A DNA stretch of 55,500 nt from CAZJRQ01 sp964548535 (GCA_964548535.1 CAZJRQ010000016.1:1-55500); one strand, 5' to 3'; shown: positions 17,274 through 27,019, counted from the first letter of the stretch. Made by a program: numbers and translations. The notes: a model not told the origin generated them from the letters alone.

Positions 17274-20200
17274 TCAACCTCTTTTCTTCTTTTTAGAAAC
17301 CGAACTTATGAGCATTGCAAGGGTTGAACCGATTACGGCAAAACACGCTTTCATCGGAAAATTATCGCCAGTTTTAGGCGCAGAATCATTGTAATATGGC
17401 GTCGGAATTTTCTCATTAGTCATCTCACATTTGATGATTTCGCCATCCTCAGTAATCGAAAACGGATACGCAGTTTCGTCAAGTATATAGCCATTCGGTG
17501 CGTCAAATTCACGGTAGAAATACTCGCCGTAACGAAGCTTTTCAAAGGTCGCAACGCCGTTTTCATCAGTTCTGCCTCGAAAAATCACGTTGCCGTCCTT
17601 GCTCAAAATCTCTATACCGCAATCTGGAATCAGTTTGCCGTCCGACACATCTTTTTTAGTGATTTCAGCAGTGCCAGTGATTGGTGCGTTCGCAAAACCA
17701 TTTCCTGCCTCAGTGTTCGTAATTTCCACAGTTTTGCCGTTCTCCAAAATCTCAAATTCATACACATTTTCATCGAGAACAAAACCGTCAGGAGCAACAG
17801 TTTCTTTCAAGAAATATCTGCCGTATTCGAGGTTATCAAACGTGTACATTCCCTTGTCGATTTCCTCTAATTTGCCGATTTCACGGGTGCCTTCCTCGTC
17901 AGCGTACACCGTAAATTCCGCACCAGACAGCTTGTTTTCAGGGTATTCTTCATCAATTTTTGTAACCGAAACATTGCCACGAATCAGCTTGTTTTCAGCA
18001 ACAATCTCAATCACCTGACCATTTTCCATAACCTCAACTTCAAAAATTTCATTAGATAAAACATACCCAACAGGCGCCTCAATCTCACGAATGGCATACT
18101 TTCCAAACGGAATATTTTCAAAAGAAAAACGACCATTTTCATCAGAAATAGCCGTCAAATATGCGTTTTCAGTTGTAAATTTGGTGCAGTCAACAGCGAA
18201 CAATCCGAAGATTGCATTTGCTAGCGGTTCGTCACTTTCGGATACCTTTTTGCCCTCGACAGAACCACGAATAATGTGGTTTTTGATGGATATACCGTCA
18301 TTTGCGGACAAGTAAACTGTTTCACATTCTTGCCCCATATACTCAAAATTCACGAGATACTTTTCGCCGTTCAGAACATAACCTTCATCCGTTGAAATCT
18401 CTTGCACATAGTATCTTCCAATTGGAATTTTTTCAGTGAAAACCGCCTTTGAATCGCTATCTAGCGCCACTTCAGCGATGAGTCCACCCTCTGGAATTAC
18501 TGTTCCATCGGCTGCCATAATTTCTTCGTCAGCGAACAGCCCAAAGCGGATATTTGTGTACTCCAAATCCGAGCCAATACCGAACAAATCATCGGTCTCA
18601 AGCCATTTTTCAAGGCTTATTTCCACATTCTGATATTCATTTTCAAACGCTGTTTCCACAGTTTCCCTCACCTCGATTTCCTGTCCTGCATAGGTTAGCT
18701 CCACAAAATCTGATTCAGCATTTAGAACATACCCATATGGAGCGAAGATTTCTTTAATCTCATACTCACCAAGATATAGCAAATCTGACGTACCATAGCC
18801 ATTTTCGTTGGTTTTGAGTTGGGCTACAACCTCGCCTTTTCTTACTCGAATCGTGCCATCAGCCGTGATAATATCCTCGTTTGCGATGATTTGAAATAAC
18901 GCATCTGCAAGTGGGACTTCGCTGAAAATAGGGGAATACGTGGTCGGATTCACTATCATATTTCCGTTTTCATTAGTATAAGCTGACGATGCAACAGCCA
19001 CATTTGTGAACGCTTTACCCATTTTTTTTACGCTGATTCTCCCTTTTTGAGCGATATTGAATTTCTCGACTGTAATGTTTTTTTCAGTTCCATCAACGCT
19101 AAATGGAACAACCTTTGTGCCAAGAAAATATCCGTCAGCCGTCTGAATTTCGTGGAGCTCATAATCACCATAAACAAGCTCACTCGGCATCATCAGACTA
19201 CCGCTCTCATCCGTGTAAAATTCATCAATCGTAACCTGTGTTGGATAGTTGATTATCTGCGAAACATAGCCGTTATTCGCCTTGTCCCACACCTTAAAAC
19301 CGATGCCTGAAACAGGAATAATCTCGCCTGTTTCAGCATCTTTCTTGACTATTTTCACGAGAGCCTTAAACGAGGAATTGTTGATTAAATAGCGATAAGT
19401 CTTGCTGTTTTCGCTAATTTTTACATCAAAATCGCCCATTAATTCCACACCCTCGTTGCCCATAATTTGGTGTACGATATAGATTCCATATGGCAAATCC
19501 TTAGACTTTGCGTACCCAAATTCATCACAGATTAGGGTATCTTTTTCTGTAGATTTCGCATTTTTGTAGCTGCCAGCAGATTTCAGATAAACCTCAAATT
19601 TCGCTCCAATTTCAGGCGTTTCAATTTGCGTTGAACCGTCATCATTATGCTTGATAATCTCGATATTGCCCTTAATAATTTCCTCATATACCGTCATTTT
19701 AAGGTTATTTTTCTCTATTGTATAGTTTTTAGCCTGTGTACCAATTTTGTGAATTTTCTCGTCCAAGAGGTAACCCTCAGATGCTGAAATTTCTTTTATA
19801 GTCCAATCGTCGCCACAGATATATTCCCTAGTTTTGAAGTATCCGTTAGCATTTGTGCTGTAGGTGTCGATCAGCTTATCGCCTTGAAATACGCCATAAA
19901 CCGCACCTGAAAGCGTTGCGTTGCCTCCAGAATTGTCCACTTCCGAATCCTTTTTCGTCACCTCTACAGTAAACTTTTTCAAAATATTTTTGAATGTTTT
20001 AGTCGTAGTTGCATACGCCGTAAGTGTCGTAGTTTGGTCGGCGGGGACGACATATTTCACGGGAACATTTTTCTCGGAAATCGTGTACACAATCTTGCTG
20101 TTATCGCTGTCAAACACAGGAATATCGCTTAAAATCGCAACTCCATCGTTGTTTGTATTAATTGTATACATCTTGCCATTGCCAGAAATTTCAAAAGTTC

Positions 20201-21434
20201 GGCCACCATTTTCACCGTCCTCAGACTGCTTGTTTATTTTGATTGTGCCTTTTTTGAGGGTGTTTGAAAATGAAATGGAAGCAGTTTTTCCTGCTTGAAC
20301 AGTCACTTTTTTCGTCTGTTGAGTTTCATAACGAACTGGCACGACCTCGGTTACGGAGTACTCGCCAGCCTTCAAATTGAGGATATTTATTTTCCCGTTC
20401 TTATCCGTTTTGACGTTGTATGTGTTGCCGTTGCCCGTCACAACGAACGAAATATCGGCGATAATCCCATCTTCTGAGGTCTTGATAATTTCAAGATTTC
20501 CGTTTTCGAGACCCTTGACTGCCACATAATATTTTCTAGGGTCAGCTTTCAGTTCCGCCAAAGTCTGCGTGGAATCGTTCGTCAATGTGAGAAATCCAGT
20601 CAACTCGCCAGACTCAGACACGTTGTTTTGTGTTAAGGTAACCATTGCGATTTTGCCGTCATCTGCCTTGATATTCAATATATTATTTGACTTTGAAACG
20701 ACAGAACCGTTCGTTACGGTTGCATCAAAATTTGCAAGCACATTATTGCTGTCCGTAAACGTGTAAGTGCCGTCAGAAGTTGCGATTACAGCGTTCTTTT
20801 CAGCTGAATTTGTCGAGATTTTCGCAAATGAAACAGCCTTTGAATGCGCCTTAATTTGAGATTCGTACTCATAATAGTAACCGCTAACGACCTGCCCAGC
20901 GTAGTCCGACTGGAAATTCCCAAGCATATTTTCGACCAAGGTATAGCCATTATTTACACGATTGAAGTTCAAATCACGCTGCCCAACAATGACTTCCCAA
21001 ACCAACATTTGTGTAGCAACATAGCGGTTGTAGGCATCTACAGAATCGAGTGAACCTGTGTAAGAATAGAGGAAAACTTGCCCCAAAGACCTACGAATTT
21101 CACTTGAATCCAGCGTGCTATTCTTAATATTTTCGAGATATTTATCTGTCAAATCCTGATCGTATTTATCGCCAGTGGAGACGGTTTTCCCAGGTTCTAG
21201 GCAATAAACCGCCTGTTTGCTTCCCTCTGTGTGAATCATGCACCAATAATTATTTGCGTGAATCGTGTAGCCATTGCCAATTGTCATGTCATTTTTCGTG
21301 CCAAGTCCACTCGCATTTTCAATCTGAACAACAGCATTTTCCGCTGCTGAAGCCACCAATCCGACTGGAATCATAGTGCAAATAATCGCAAAAATCGAAA
21401 GCACTGAGACTGCTTTTGTTATTATTTTGTTCAT
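17274..21434 (-). CDS. large LPXTG-like surface adhesin with thioester and Cna-B (SpaA) domains
   Basis: 1386 residues. Signal peptide 1-30. A thioester domain (about 45-200) has the paired residues Cys78 (VYCLEPGKTV) and Gln142 (TQMLVWEVI), which form an internal bond able to capture host or cell-surface amines. From about 310 to 1340 there are some ten Cna-B/SpaA repeats (KTDKNGKINILNLKAGEY, EVTKKDSEVDNSGG), which commonly form Lys-Asn isopeptide links. The end is a sorting signal APKTGDN with Ala in place of Leu, a hydrophobic segment and KKKKRG. It is likely anchored to the wall and may hold mating cells together. A terminator lies between it and the lipoprotein gene upstream. Confidence 0.92.
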   Translation of the reverse strand: MNKIITKAVSVLSIFAIICTMIPVGLVASAAENAVVQIENASGLGTKNDMTIGNGYTIHANNYWCMIHTEGSKQAVYCLEPGKTVSTGDKYDQDLTDKYLENIKNSTLDSSEIRRSLGQVFLYSYTGSLDSVDAYNRYVATQMLVWEVIVGQRDLNFNRVNNGYTLVENMLGNFQSDYAGQVVSGYYYEYESQIKAHSKAVSFAKISTNSAEKNAVIATSDGTYTFTDSNNVLANFDATVTNGSVVSKSNNILNIKADDGKIAMVTLTQNNVSESGELTGFLTLTNDSTQTLAELKADPRKYYVAVKGLENGNLEIIKTSEDGIIADISFVVTGNGNTYNVKTDKNGKINILNLKAGEYSVTEVVPVRYETQQTKKVTVQAGKTASISFSNTLKKGTIKINKQSEDGENGGRTFEISGNGKMYTINTNNDGVAILSDIPVFDSDNSKIVYTISEKNVPVKYVVPADQTTTLTAYATTTKTFKNILKKFTVEVTKKDSEVDNSGGNATLSGAVYGVFQGDKLIDTYSTNANGYFKTREYICGDDWTIKEISASEGYLLDEKIHKIGTQAKNYTIEKNNLKMTVYEEIIKGNIEIIKHNDDGSTQIETPEIGAKFEVYLKSAGSYKNAKSTEKDTLICDEFGYAKSKDLPYGIYIVHQIMGNEGVELMGDFDVKISENSKTYRYLINNSSFKALVKIVKKDAETGEIIPVSGIGFKVWDKANNGYVSQIINYPTQVTIDEFYTDESGSLMMPSELVYGDYELHEIQTADGYFLGTKVVPFSVDGTEKNITVEKFNIAQKGRISVKKMGKAFTNVAVASSAYTNENGNMIVNPTTYSPIFSEVPLADALFQIIANEDIITADGTIRVRKGEVVAQLKTNENGYGTSDLLYLGEYEIKEIFAPYGYVLNAESDFVELTYAGQEIEVRETVETAFENEYQNVEISLEKWLETDDLFGIGSDLEYTNIRFGLFADEEIMAADGTVIPEGGLIAEVALDSDSKAVFTEKIPIGRYYVQEISTDEGYVLNGEKYLVNFEYMGQECETVYLSANDGISIKNHIIRGSVEGKKVSESDEPLANAIFGLFAVDCTKFTTENAYLTAISDENGRFSFENIPFGKYAIREIEAPVGYVLSNEIFEVEVMENGQVIEIVAENKLIRGNVSVTKIDEEYPENKLSGAEFTVYADEEGTREIGKLEEIDKGMYTFDNLEYGRYFLKETVAPDGFVLDENVYEFEILENGKTVEITNTEAGNGFANAPITGTAEITKKDVSDGKLIPDCGIEILSKDGNVIFRGRTDENGVATFEKLRYGEYFYREFDAPNGYILDETAYPFSITEDGEIIKCEMTNEKIPTPYYNDSAPKTGDNFPMKACFAVIGSTLAMLISSVSKKKKRG

Positions 21435-21462
21435 TTATTTTAGTCCTTTCTCCAATAAAAAA

Positions 21463-21488
21463 AGACCTACGGTTCGCACCATAGGTCT
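21463..21488 (-). terminator. intrinsic terminator after the lipoprotein gene
   Basis: On the minus strand AGACCTATGGT pairs with ACCGTAGGTCT across a GCGA tetraloop, followed by seven T. It lies just 29 bp before the adhesin start, so the adhesin is either under a partial read-through or has its own start close by. Confidence 0.85.
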
Positions 21489-21502
21489 GTGTTGATTTTC
21501 AT

Positions 21503-22258
21503 TTACCACATTAGGTAAAGCCAATATTTGTTCGTATCTTTTTCCCAGTAAACGCTTATATATAGACATTCTGCAATATCCTCGGCGGTTTCTCCGCTTT
21601 GAATCCACTCGCTGTATATCGATTTAATATCTGAATCCACGGCGGATTTTATCGAGTCCACCGTCTTATTAATTTTTGTGCTGATCGGCGCATTAAACGA
21701 ATATTTCGTCCATATATCGTGGTTTCCGCTTAAAATCACAGCACCCTCGTTGTTGCAGTCCGCACAAGCCGTTCCGATGCCATAGGACTGTGCTGCTTGC
21801 TTGATATATCGGTTGATTTCCTCAATTTCAGACTGCGAAATCCCCGATTCTGCGTAGGTTGTCACAGGTTTTTCTGTCACAGGCTTTGGCGGTTCGGTTG
21901 TGGTTATGGTAGTCGTGATCGTGGTCGTCCCACTCTGCTTTTCATCCGACTTATCCTCATTATCCTGCGATATATCCACATTTACAACAGGTTTTTCTAT
22001 CTCCTGAATTGGCTCTGAGACATCAATTTTAGGCTTATTCAAAGTTGAAATTTTCGTAGTTGTAACAGTCGTTGTCGGAACCGTCGTTGTTTTCGTTGTT
22101 TCCGTGGTCGTAATTAGGGGTGTAATCGTAGTCTGCACGGTTGTAGCGGTCGGCTCATTTTGAATATTTTGCTCCGCTTTAACCGCACTTTCCTCAGCTT
22201 TCCCACATCCCGTGAGCAGTAGTCCGCAAAGAATTGCGATAAATATTTTATTTCGCAT
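21503..22258 (-). CDS. ICE lipoprotein (CD1107-like)
   Basis: 251 residues with a lipoprotein signal and lipobox LLTGC (Cys18). A Thr-rich spacer of about 100 residues (repeated TTTT/TVTTT) follows, and then a compact C-terminal domain (about 140-251; SEIEEINRYIKQAAQSYGIG, ending YWLYLMW). It fits the CD1107-type lipoprotein placed before the adhesin in C. difficile-like conjugative transposons. Role unknown; probably exposed on the cell surface of the donor. A strong terminator follows. Confidence 0.75.
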   Translation of the reverse strand: MRNKIFIAILCGLLLTGCGKAEESAVKAEQNIQNEPTATTVQTTITPLITTTETTKTTTVPTTTVTTTKISTLNKPKIDVSEPIQEIEKPVVNVDISQDNEDKSDEKQSGTTTITTTITTTEPPKPVTEKPVTTYAESGISQSEIEEINRYIKQAAQSYGIGTACADCNNEGAVILSGNHDIWTKYSFNAPISTKINKTVDSIKSAVDSDIKSIYSEWIQSGETAEDIAECLYISVYWEKDTNKYWLYLMW

Positions 22259-22426
22259 AATATCGCCCCTTTCACGACATAAGATATCACAAAATCACGA
22301 ACAAAGCCAGTGCTTTCGGGATTTTCTACGTTAGCAACAATTTAATCTGCAAGGATTTAGGCAGCTTACACAAATGATTTTTCGATTAATTCTAATGTAT
22401 CATAAATGTTTTAATTTGTCAAATTT

Positions 22427-23113
22427 CTACCAAGCCGTAAACGTCATACCCATATCTTCCTCGAGGATTTCTTGCGTAATTGTGAGGTCGGGTTCACGAT
22501 AAAGGTCGGTATATCGCTGAATTTGGCTGTCGGTGAGCGAACAGTTTTCGCCATTTCCACCGTCACCAATAATCATAATATTCCCAGCGAACGGCACACC
22601 CTCAATGTATCGATTTCCCTCAAAATCATGCAATCGATACTCGTCATTGCAGTAGATAAAAGCGTTGTCCTCAAAGAGATGCACAGCCTCAATCAGTCCA
22701 CCCACAACGCTCTTAATCGCCTGATATTTGTTCTGAATTTCGGCTTCATACGGCTCTTTTTGTGGTTCGATGATGAGAATTTTGATGATGTCGTCATGGA
22801 TTGTCTGACTTGCATCAAACTCAATTTTCTCAAAGCCGTAGCTGTCAACGAAATATACTCCTTTTAGGACGCCGTCACAGACCTCAATTATATTACTCAG
22901 CGACATTGATTCCGTACAATATCCCGGAGAATAGTCATTATTGAATTTGTTGAAGACCTCCTCTAAGCCGTTGCACGCAACTTCACCTCCATAAACCTGG
23001 CGATAAATTGACGGCTCAATTTTGCCCTGTAACCGCAGAGTATCGCTGTATCCCTCGTATCGAACGCCGTTTACATCAAGGTCATGTTCGATTTGATAAA
23101 TTCGTAATTTCAT
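22427..23113 (-). CDS. YodL-like plus DUF3846-like cargo protein
   Basis: 228 residues. The first 95 or so (MKLRIYQIEHDLDVNGVRYEG) look like a YodL-type domain; residues 120-215 (NKYQAIKSVVGGLIEAVHLF, CNDEYRLHDFEGN, SLTDSQIQRYTDL) follow the DUF3846 pattern. Both are cargo domains of ICEs, found beside antirestriction genes, with unknown biochemical role. The tail EEDMGMTFTAW belongs to the set of similar C-termini in this element. It is the last gene of the cargo block, 5 bp after abrB. Confidence 0.75.
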   Translation of the reverse strand: MKLRIYQIEHDLDVNGVRYEGYSDTLRLQGKIEPSIYRQVYGGEVACNGLEEVFNKFNNDYSPGYCTESMSLSNIIEVCDGVLKGVYFVDSYGFEKIEFDASQTIHDDIIKILIIEPQKEPYEAEIQNKYQAIKSVVGGLIEAVHLFEDNAFIYCNDEYRLHDFEGNRYIEGVPFAGNIMIIGDGGNGENCSLTDSQIQRYTDLYREPDLTITQEILEEDMGMTFTAW

Positions 23114-23118
23114 TTATT

Positions 23119-23394
23119 TCATCTCCTAATACAATTTTTTTGCTCATCTAATAAGCAACACAACAGCTCCTTTTTCTCCCGAAACGTCAGACCATCGGTG
23201 ATTTTCTGCGCTTGCGACTTGCAATCATTGCAGATTTTTTCTTTTGTAATGACAACCTGATTGCCATTTGATGCGAAACTTAATATATCATTGCTCGAAA
23301 TTCCTACCTCGCTTCGAATTGCAAATGGAATCGTAATTCGCCCTCTTTTGCCCAAAACTCTGTATATTTTTGCTGACTCAACAAATCTCATCAT
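23119..23394 (-). CDS. AbrB/SpoVT-type transcription regulator
   Basis: 91 residues from the ATG pair at 23394, chosen because GAGGACGAGGAG lies seven bases upstream; a longer frame exists but lacks a ribosome site. The N-terminal half (IYRVLGKRGRITIPFAIRSE VGI) is the swapped-hairpin AbrB DNA-binding fold; the C-terminal half has CNDC and a CC pair that might bind metal. The start lies inside the 3' end of the small gene upstream. It probably controls the cargo block or the element's own promoters. Confidence 0.85.
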   Translation of the reverse strand: MMRFVESAKIYRVLGKRGRITIPFAIRSEVGISSNDILSFASNGNQVVITKEKICNDCKSQAQKITDGLTFREKKELLCCLLDEQKNCIRR

Positions 23395-23566
23395 AAAGCA
23401 TCTCCTCGTCCTCATCGTTTGGAAACATAGCGATTTCAAATTTTCCCGGAACAACCTTAATAGCCAATTCTACGGACGTTCCTGCCTCTAAATACACACC
23501 CGGAACAAAGATATTTCCGTTGTCATCGACTATCGCACTCGTGTAAACCATGTTCTCTTTTTTCAT
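23378..23566 (-). CDS. small acidic protein paired with the AbrB regulator
   Basis: 62 residues, IVDDNGNIFVPGVYLEAGTS followed by a strand-rich middle and acidic end. The pattern of short strands is similar to an AbrB-type half, so it may be a divergent partner of the regulator it overlaps by 17 bp. A GGAGG ribosome site is present. No function can be given. Confidence 0.6.
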   Translation of the reverse strand: MKKENMVYTSAIVDDNGNIFVPGVYLEAGTSVELAIKVVPGKFEIAMFPNDEDEEMLYDEIC

Positions 23567-23584
23567 AAAAATCCTCCATTTTTC

Positions 23585-24409
23585 TTACTCACACCCGAAG
23601 AGCGAAAGCTGCATTTGTCCATTTTTTCGCTCGTTCATATCGTAATTTGCGATGAAAAGTTCAGCATACTGACTGCCTTTTTCATACCGCTGTGCTAGGT
23701 TATTAATTCTGCTGATTTCCTTGATGTGAATGTTCGGGACATCCCAGATTTCTCGGATTTCAGGGCAATCATTGTAGCTGACAAGAAACATACTATCGCT
23801 TGAAATTAGCGCATCCCGAAGTCTGATATGGTCTTTCTTAGTAAACCCAACATCTTTGTAGTAATTTTCAGTCGAAAAGTACGGCGGATCGCAATAGAAA
23901 AAGCTCGTATCTCGCTTATATTGCTTGATTAAAGCCTCGAAATCCTTGTTTTCTATCACGACCTTTTGCAGTCGCCTTGACGCCATATCAATCAACGGAA
24001 AATCCGACCAAATCGAATGTGGCTGACTGCCAAAACTGTCCAGCCCCGAAGCATAGGAATATCTGATTAATTGATAGAATTTCGCCGCCCTATCAACGTC
24101 CCGAAACCTCGGAAAAAGACCTCGCTTATGCAATCCCGAAATCCAGTTGAAATCATCTCGTGAGTTTAAACAATACCTTAGTTTGTTTTTCAACCTATCG
24201 GGTTTATCTCGTACACAGCGATACAAATTTGTAAGGTTGGAATTGAAATCGTTGAACGTTTCAAAATTCATATTCGGTGGCTTGTGAAACAGCACCCACC
24301 CAGCGCCCCCGAAAACCTCGATATATCGCTCATAATAGGGTGGAAATCTCGCTAAAATCTCATCTCGCAGAGATTTTTTACCGCCCACCCAACTCATAAA
24401 ACTGTTCAT
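23585..24409 (-). CDS. D12-class (Dam-type) adenine-N6 DNA methyltransferase
   Basis: 274 residues from the ATG after AAAGGACAAAA. Motif I region SWVGGKKSLRDEILARFP near the start, FNDFNSNLTNLY, catalytic DPPYF near residue 178 and a C-terminal AELFIANY strand are all in the order of the alpha group (D12) of adenine methyltransferases. It transfers methyl from S-adenosylmethionine to adenine in a short site, which cannot be read from the sequence. No restriction enzyme gene is nearby, so it is probably a protective or antirestriction enzyme of the ICE. Confidence 0.92.
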   Translation of the reverse strand: MNSFMSWVGGKKSLRDEILARFPPYYERYIEVFGGAGWVLFHKPPNMNFETFNDFNSNLTNLYRCVRDKPDRLKNKLRYCLNSRDDFNWISGLHKRGLFPRFRDVDRAAKFYQLIRYSYASGLDSFGSQPHSIWSDFPLIDMASRRLQKVVIENKDFEALIKQYKRDTSFFYCDPPYFSTENYYKDVGFTKKDHIRLRDALISSDSMFLVSYNDCPEIREIWDVPNIHIKEISRINNLAQRYEKGSQYAELFIANYDMNERKNGQMQLSLFGCE

Positions 24410-24525
24410 TTTTGTCCTTTCTGCTTCGCCAATGAACAGAAATATCGCCTTGCATATCACAGTTTTTTTCTGTCATTGGCAAAACGACTTACTTTTTTTC
24501 TTTGCTGAAAAGAATTTCTTATTGC

Positions 24526-24648
24526 TTACTCGCTTTTTCCACTCAACTTCTTAGAGTTCTCATCCGCCTGTCTTGCGGCGTTGCAAAGCGCTATTGTGAA
24601 TATTCCAATCGTGCTTCCCACAAATACCCCGATTATGAATGTTAACAT
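24526..24648 (-). CDS. DUF3789-like 40-residue membrane peptide
   Basis: A short ORF: MLTFIIGVFVGSTIGIFTIA, then CNAARQADENSKK. One membrane helix and a charged C-terminus match the DUF3789 family of tiny proteins from Tn1549-like elements. It overlaps the end of the cytosine methyltransferase gene by seven bases and has a GAGGTGGGAAA ribosome site. Function unknown. Confidence 0.75.
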   Translation of the reverse strand: MLTFIIGVFVGSTIGIFTIALCNAARQADENSKKLSGKSE

Positions 24649-25880
24649 TTTCCCACCTCGTTATCAAATTTCAATAAGTTTCTCGCAATCGCTTCCACGA
24701 CATTTACCGTAACTGCGTTGCCTGCAAGCTTGTACAGTTGCGCATCAGAAACCCCAGAATCTCGGACTTTTTCAAACTGTTCTTTTGTAAAACCTTGCAA
24801 TTTCCAGCACTCAACGGGCATAAGTCTGCGGATTCTTCCGTTGTGGACGATTCCGTGTTTGTCGGTCACTGTCAGCGTAAACATTGGCTCATTCGGATTC
24901 TTGATTCTACGTCCATTTTGGCGAGTCTTTTCTTTAAATGGGTTAAGGATTGCTCGTTGTAAATCGTATTGATTTTTCTCAGCCAAAACCCCAGAACGTT
25001 CGCCTTTATGAGTTCCAGTGCTTACTCCCAAGTCCATTCTTGTGTGCAAACATCTCGCTGTATCTGTAACTTTCGGGTTCTCATTCAAGTCCACAAAAAC
25101 CGCAGAATGCTCACCTTTATGCTTGGAAACTCCCGAATCTTGGCGTGCTGTGATGCATCTCGTCTTGTCGGTTAAATTAGGTGGAGCGTTCATATCAATG
25201 AGATAAAGTCCCGTCTTAGAGCCATTTCCACCGCCAAGCGCCGTCTGCGTGATGGCGACACCATCAGGTGAGTAAACTCGTGAGCCCTGACTGCCGTTAA
25301 TCAGCAGTTGAGATTTTCTGCCTGTGCGATTTTCTGCGTTTGTGCCTGTGAAAGCCAGTATTTCTGTGGGACATCGGTCTCCAAGAAATCCGACAATATA
25401 TACCCGTTTTCGTGATTGCGCAACACCGAAATCGGCGCTGTTAAGCACATTCCACGATATGCCATACCCCAATTTTGAAATTTCTTCAAGGATGACATTA
25501 AAGCATGCCCCTTGCGATGCATTAAGCAATCCGGGAACATTCTCAGCGATAAAATACTTAGGTCGTTTTTCTTTAAGAATTCTAATGTATTCAAGGAACA
25601 GATTTCCTCTTGCATCCTCGAAAAATCCACGTTTTCCGGCAATGCTCCAACTTTGGCAAGGTGGTCCTCCAACGAGCAAATCAAAGTCTGGCATATTTGC
25701 TGTATCGATGGTTGTGATGTTTTCATAAAAAGGCTCCTTTCCTGTGTCATAGAGCGTTTTGTAGGCTTTTTGTGCGAATTTATCAATTTCACAAAATCCT
25801 ACGCATTCGAAGCTTACGACTCGCTCAAATGCTGAACGAAATCCAGATATTCCTGCAAATGCGTCGAAATATTTTAGCAT
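24642..25880 (-). CDS. C5-cytosine DNA methyltransferase
   Basis: 412 residues from the third of three closely spaced ATGs, the one nine bases from AGGAG. Conserved blocks: I DAFAGISGFRSAFE, IV GGPPCQSWSIAGKRG (catalytic Cys), VI ENVPGLL, VIII QSRKRVYIVG, and X near the end (LAGNAVTVNVVEAIARNLL). A variable region of about 120 residues between VIII and IX, with internal repeats (TDKTRCITARQDSGVSKHKG; TDTARCLHTRMDLGVSTGTH), is the target-recognition part. Target unknown. It probably shields the ICE from restriction after transfer. Confidence 0.95.
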   Translation of the reverse strand: MLKYFDAFAGISGFRSAFERVVSFECVGFCEIDKFAQKAYKTLYDTGKEPFYENITTIDTANMPDFDLLVGGPPCQSWSIAGKRGFFEDARGNLFLEYIRILKEKRPKYFIAENVPGLLNASQGACFNVILEEISKLGYGISWNVLNSADFGVAQSRKRVYIVGFLGDRCPTEILAFTGTNAENRTGRKSQLLINGSQGSRVYSPDGVAITQTALGGGNGSKTGLYLIDMNAPPNLTDKTRCITARQDSGVSKHKGEHSAVFVDLNENPKVTDTARCLHTRMDLGVSTGTHKGERSGVLAEKNQYDLQRAILNPFKEKTRQNGRRIKNPNEPMFTLTVTDKHGIVHNGRIRRLMPVECWKLQGFTKEQFEKVRDSGVSDAQLYKLAGNAVTVNVVEAIARNLLKFDNEVGKC

Positions 25881-25940
25881 TGGCATCATCTCCTCTCTTA
25901 TTTTTGCAAAAAAAGCAGTCAAATCTTTTGATTCAACTGC

Positions 25941-26771
25941 TTACATTGATAAACTCATGCCGAAGTTTTGATTTAAATCTTCTTGTGTTTCAAAAATTTC
26001 ACGTTCTTGCTTGAAATAATATTCGTAGCTGTTATTCCAAAAGCTAACGTAAATCTCGCCATCGGGAGTTTTAATTGGTTTTTGCTCAAGAACCTCGCCC
26101 CAGCCATCACTCATTTGTCCAACGCAATATTCTGAAAATTGCTTAAGTTCATTGGTAGTTAATTCGCCACGAATTGTCGCTGTAACCACGCCATACAGCT
26201 GATTATTTATCGCCTCAACTGACATAAAAGCGGACTGAACTTTCTTGCTAATTGAATTTTCCTCATAATACCAATGCATCAAACCACGCTCTTTTTCCTC
26301 TGGCAATATGAAATTTTCGAGGTATTTGTTTATTTCAGTCTCATAATCGATTGCTTCACAATCCAGAATCTCCTCAAATTCATCGCTATCCATTTTATTT
26401 GAATCAAGCGTAATCTTTAAGGGACAATAGAATTTCATTTCTTGAATCTGCGTCATTTCATGCTGCTTTATCAACAGTTTTGCGTTTGGAATATATTGGC
26501 TGTATCGGGCATAATTCGCCCCTTCGGACTCAATTAAGACCCCATCGCCTTGTTCCTCATCGTAAATCAAGAGGCAATGATAGTTATTTTTATCGTCTTT
26601 ATACATCAAATCTCGATGCTTTTGAATGTGCGGATTGTCCTTCAAAAGATTTCTGCGAAAGGTCTCAAACTCATCGTGGGATACTCCGATTGACTTCTCA
26701 ATAATGCACTCCTGTAGGCGATATTCAGGTTCTTTGCGATTTAGGGTTGTTTTTATTTTTAGGGGGTTCAT
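25941..26771 (-). CDS. uncharacterised cargo protein, two-part, tail FGMSLSM
   Basis: 276 residues, no signal peptide or membrane segment. The first 105 or so contain DEFETFRRNLLKDNPHIQKH and a stretch HCLLIYDEEQGDGVLIESEG, which resembles an uncharacterised ICE domain I remember as DUF6329. The second part (about 110-276) is a separate alpha/beta domain with no family I recognise. It starts at an ATG that overlaps the next gene upstream by four bases. Its tail NQNFGMSLSM belongs to the shared C-terminal set. Confidence 0.7.
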   Translation of the reverse strand: MNPLKIKTTLNRKEPEYRLQECIIEKSIGVSHDEFETFRRNLLKDNPHIQKHRDLMYKDDKNNYHCLLIYDEEQGDGVLIESEGANYARYSQYIPNAKLLIKQHEMTQIQEMKFYCPLKITLDSNKMDSDEFEEILDCEAIDYETEINKYLENFILPEEKERGLMHWYYEENSISKKVQSAFMSVEAINNQLYGVVTATIRGELTTNELKQFSEYCVGQMSDGWGEVLEQKPIKTPDGEIYVSFWNNSYEYYFKQEREIFETQEDLNQNFGMSLSM

Positions 26772-27019
26772 AGATTTTTAGCTCCTTTTTTTAGTTCACA
26801 CTCAACATAATCCATCGCAAACTGTTGTGCTTCGTGGATATCAAGCTTCAAAATCTCGAACCCAACAGCGATAAAAAACAAGTCTGCGAGGATTTCATCG
26901 GATTCTTTTTCAGAAATCTCAATCCGAAAACCATCGCACAAAATCAGCTTGTTTTGCTTGTCATACCGTGGAATATTTTTCGCCTGATTTATTTTCACAT
27001 TCAAACCTCTGTATTTCAT
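26768..27019 (-). CDS. hypothetical small cargo protein
   Basis: 83 residues: a strand-rich N-terminus (MKYRGLNVKINQAKNIPRYD) and a helical C-terminus (DIHEAQQFAMDYVECELKKG). It lies 16 bp after the cyclotransferase gene and overlaps the next gene by four bases, so it is a real operon member. I do not recognise a family. Confidence 0.65.
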   Translation of the reverse strand: MKYRGLNVKINQAKNIPRYDKQNKLILCDGFRIEISEKESDEILADLFFIAVGFEILKLDIHEAQQFAMDYVECELKKGAKNL

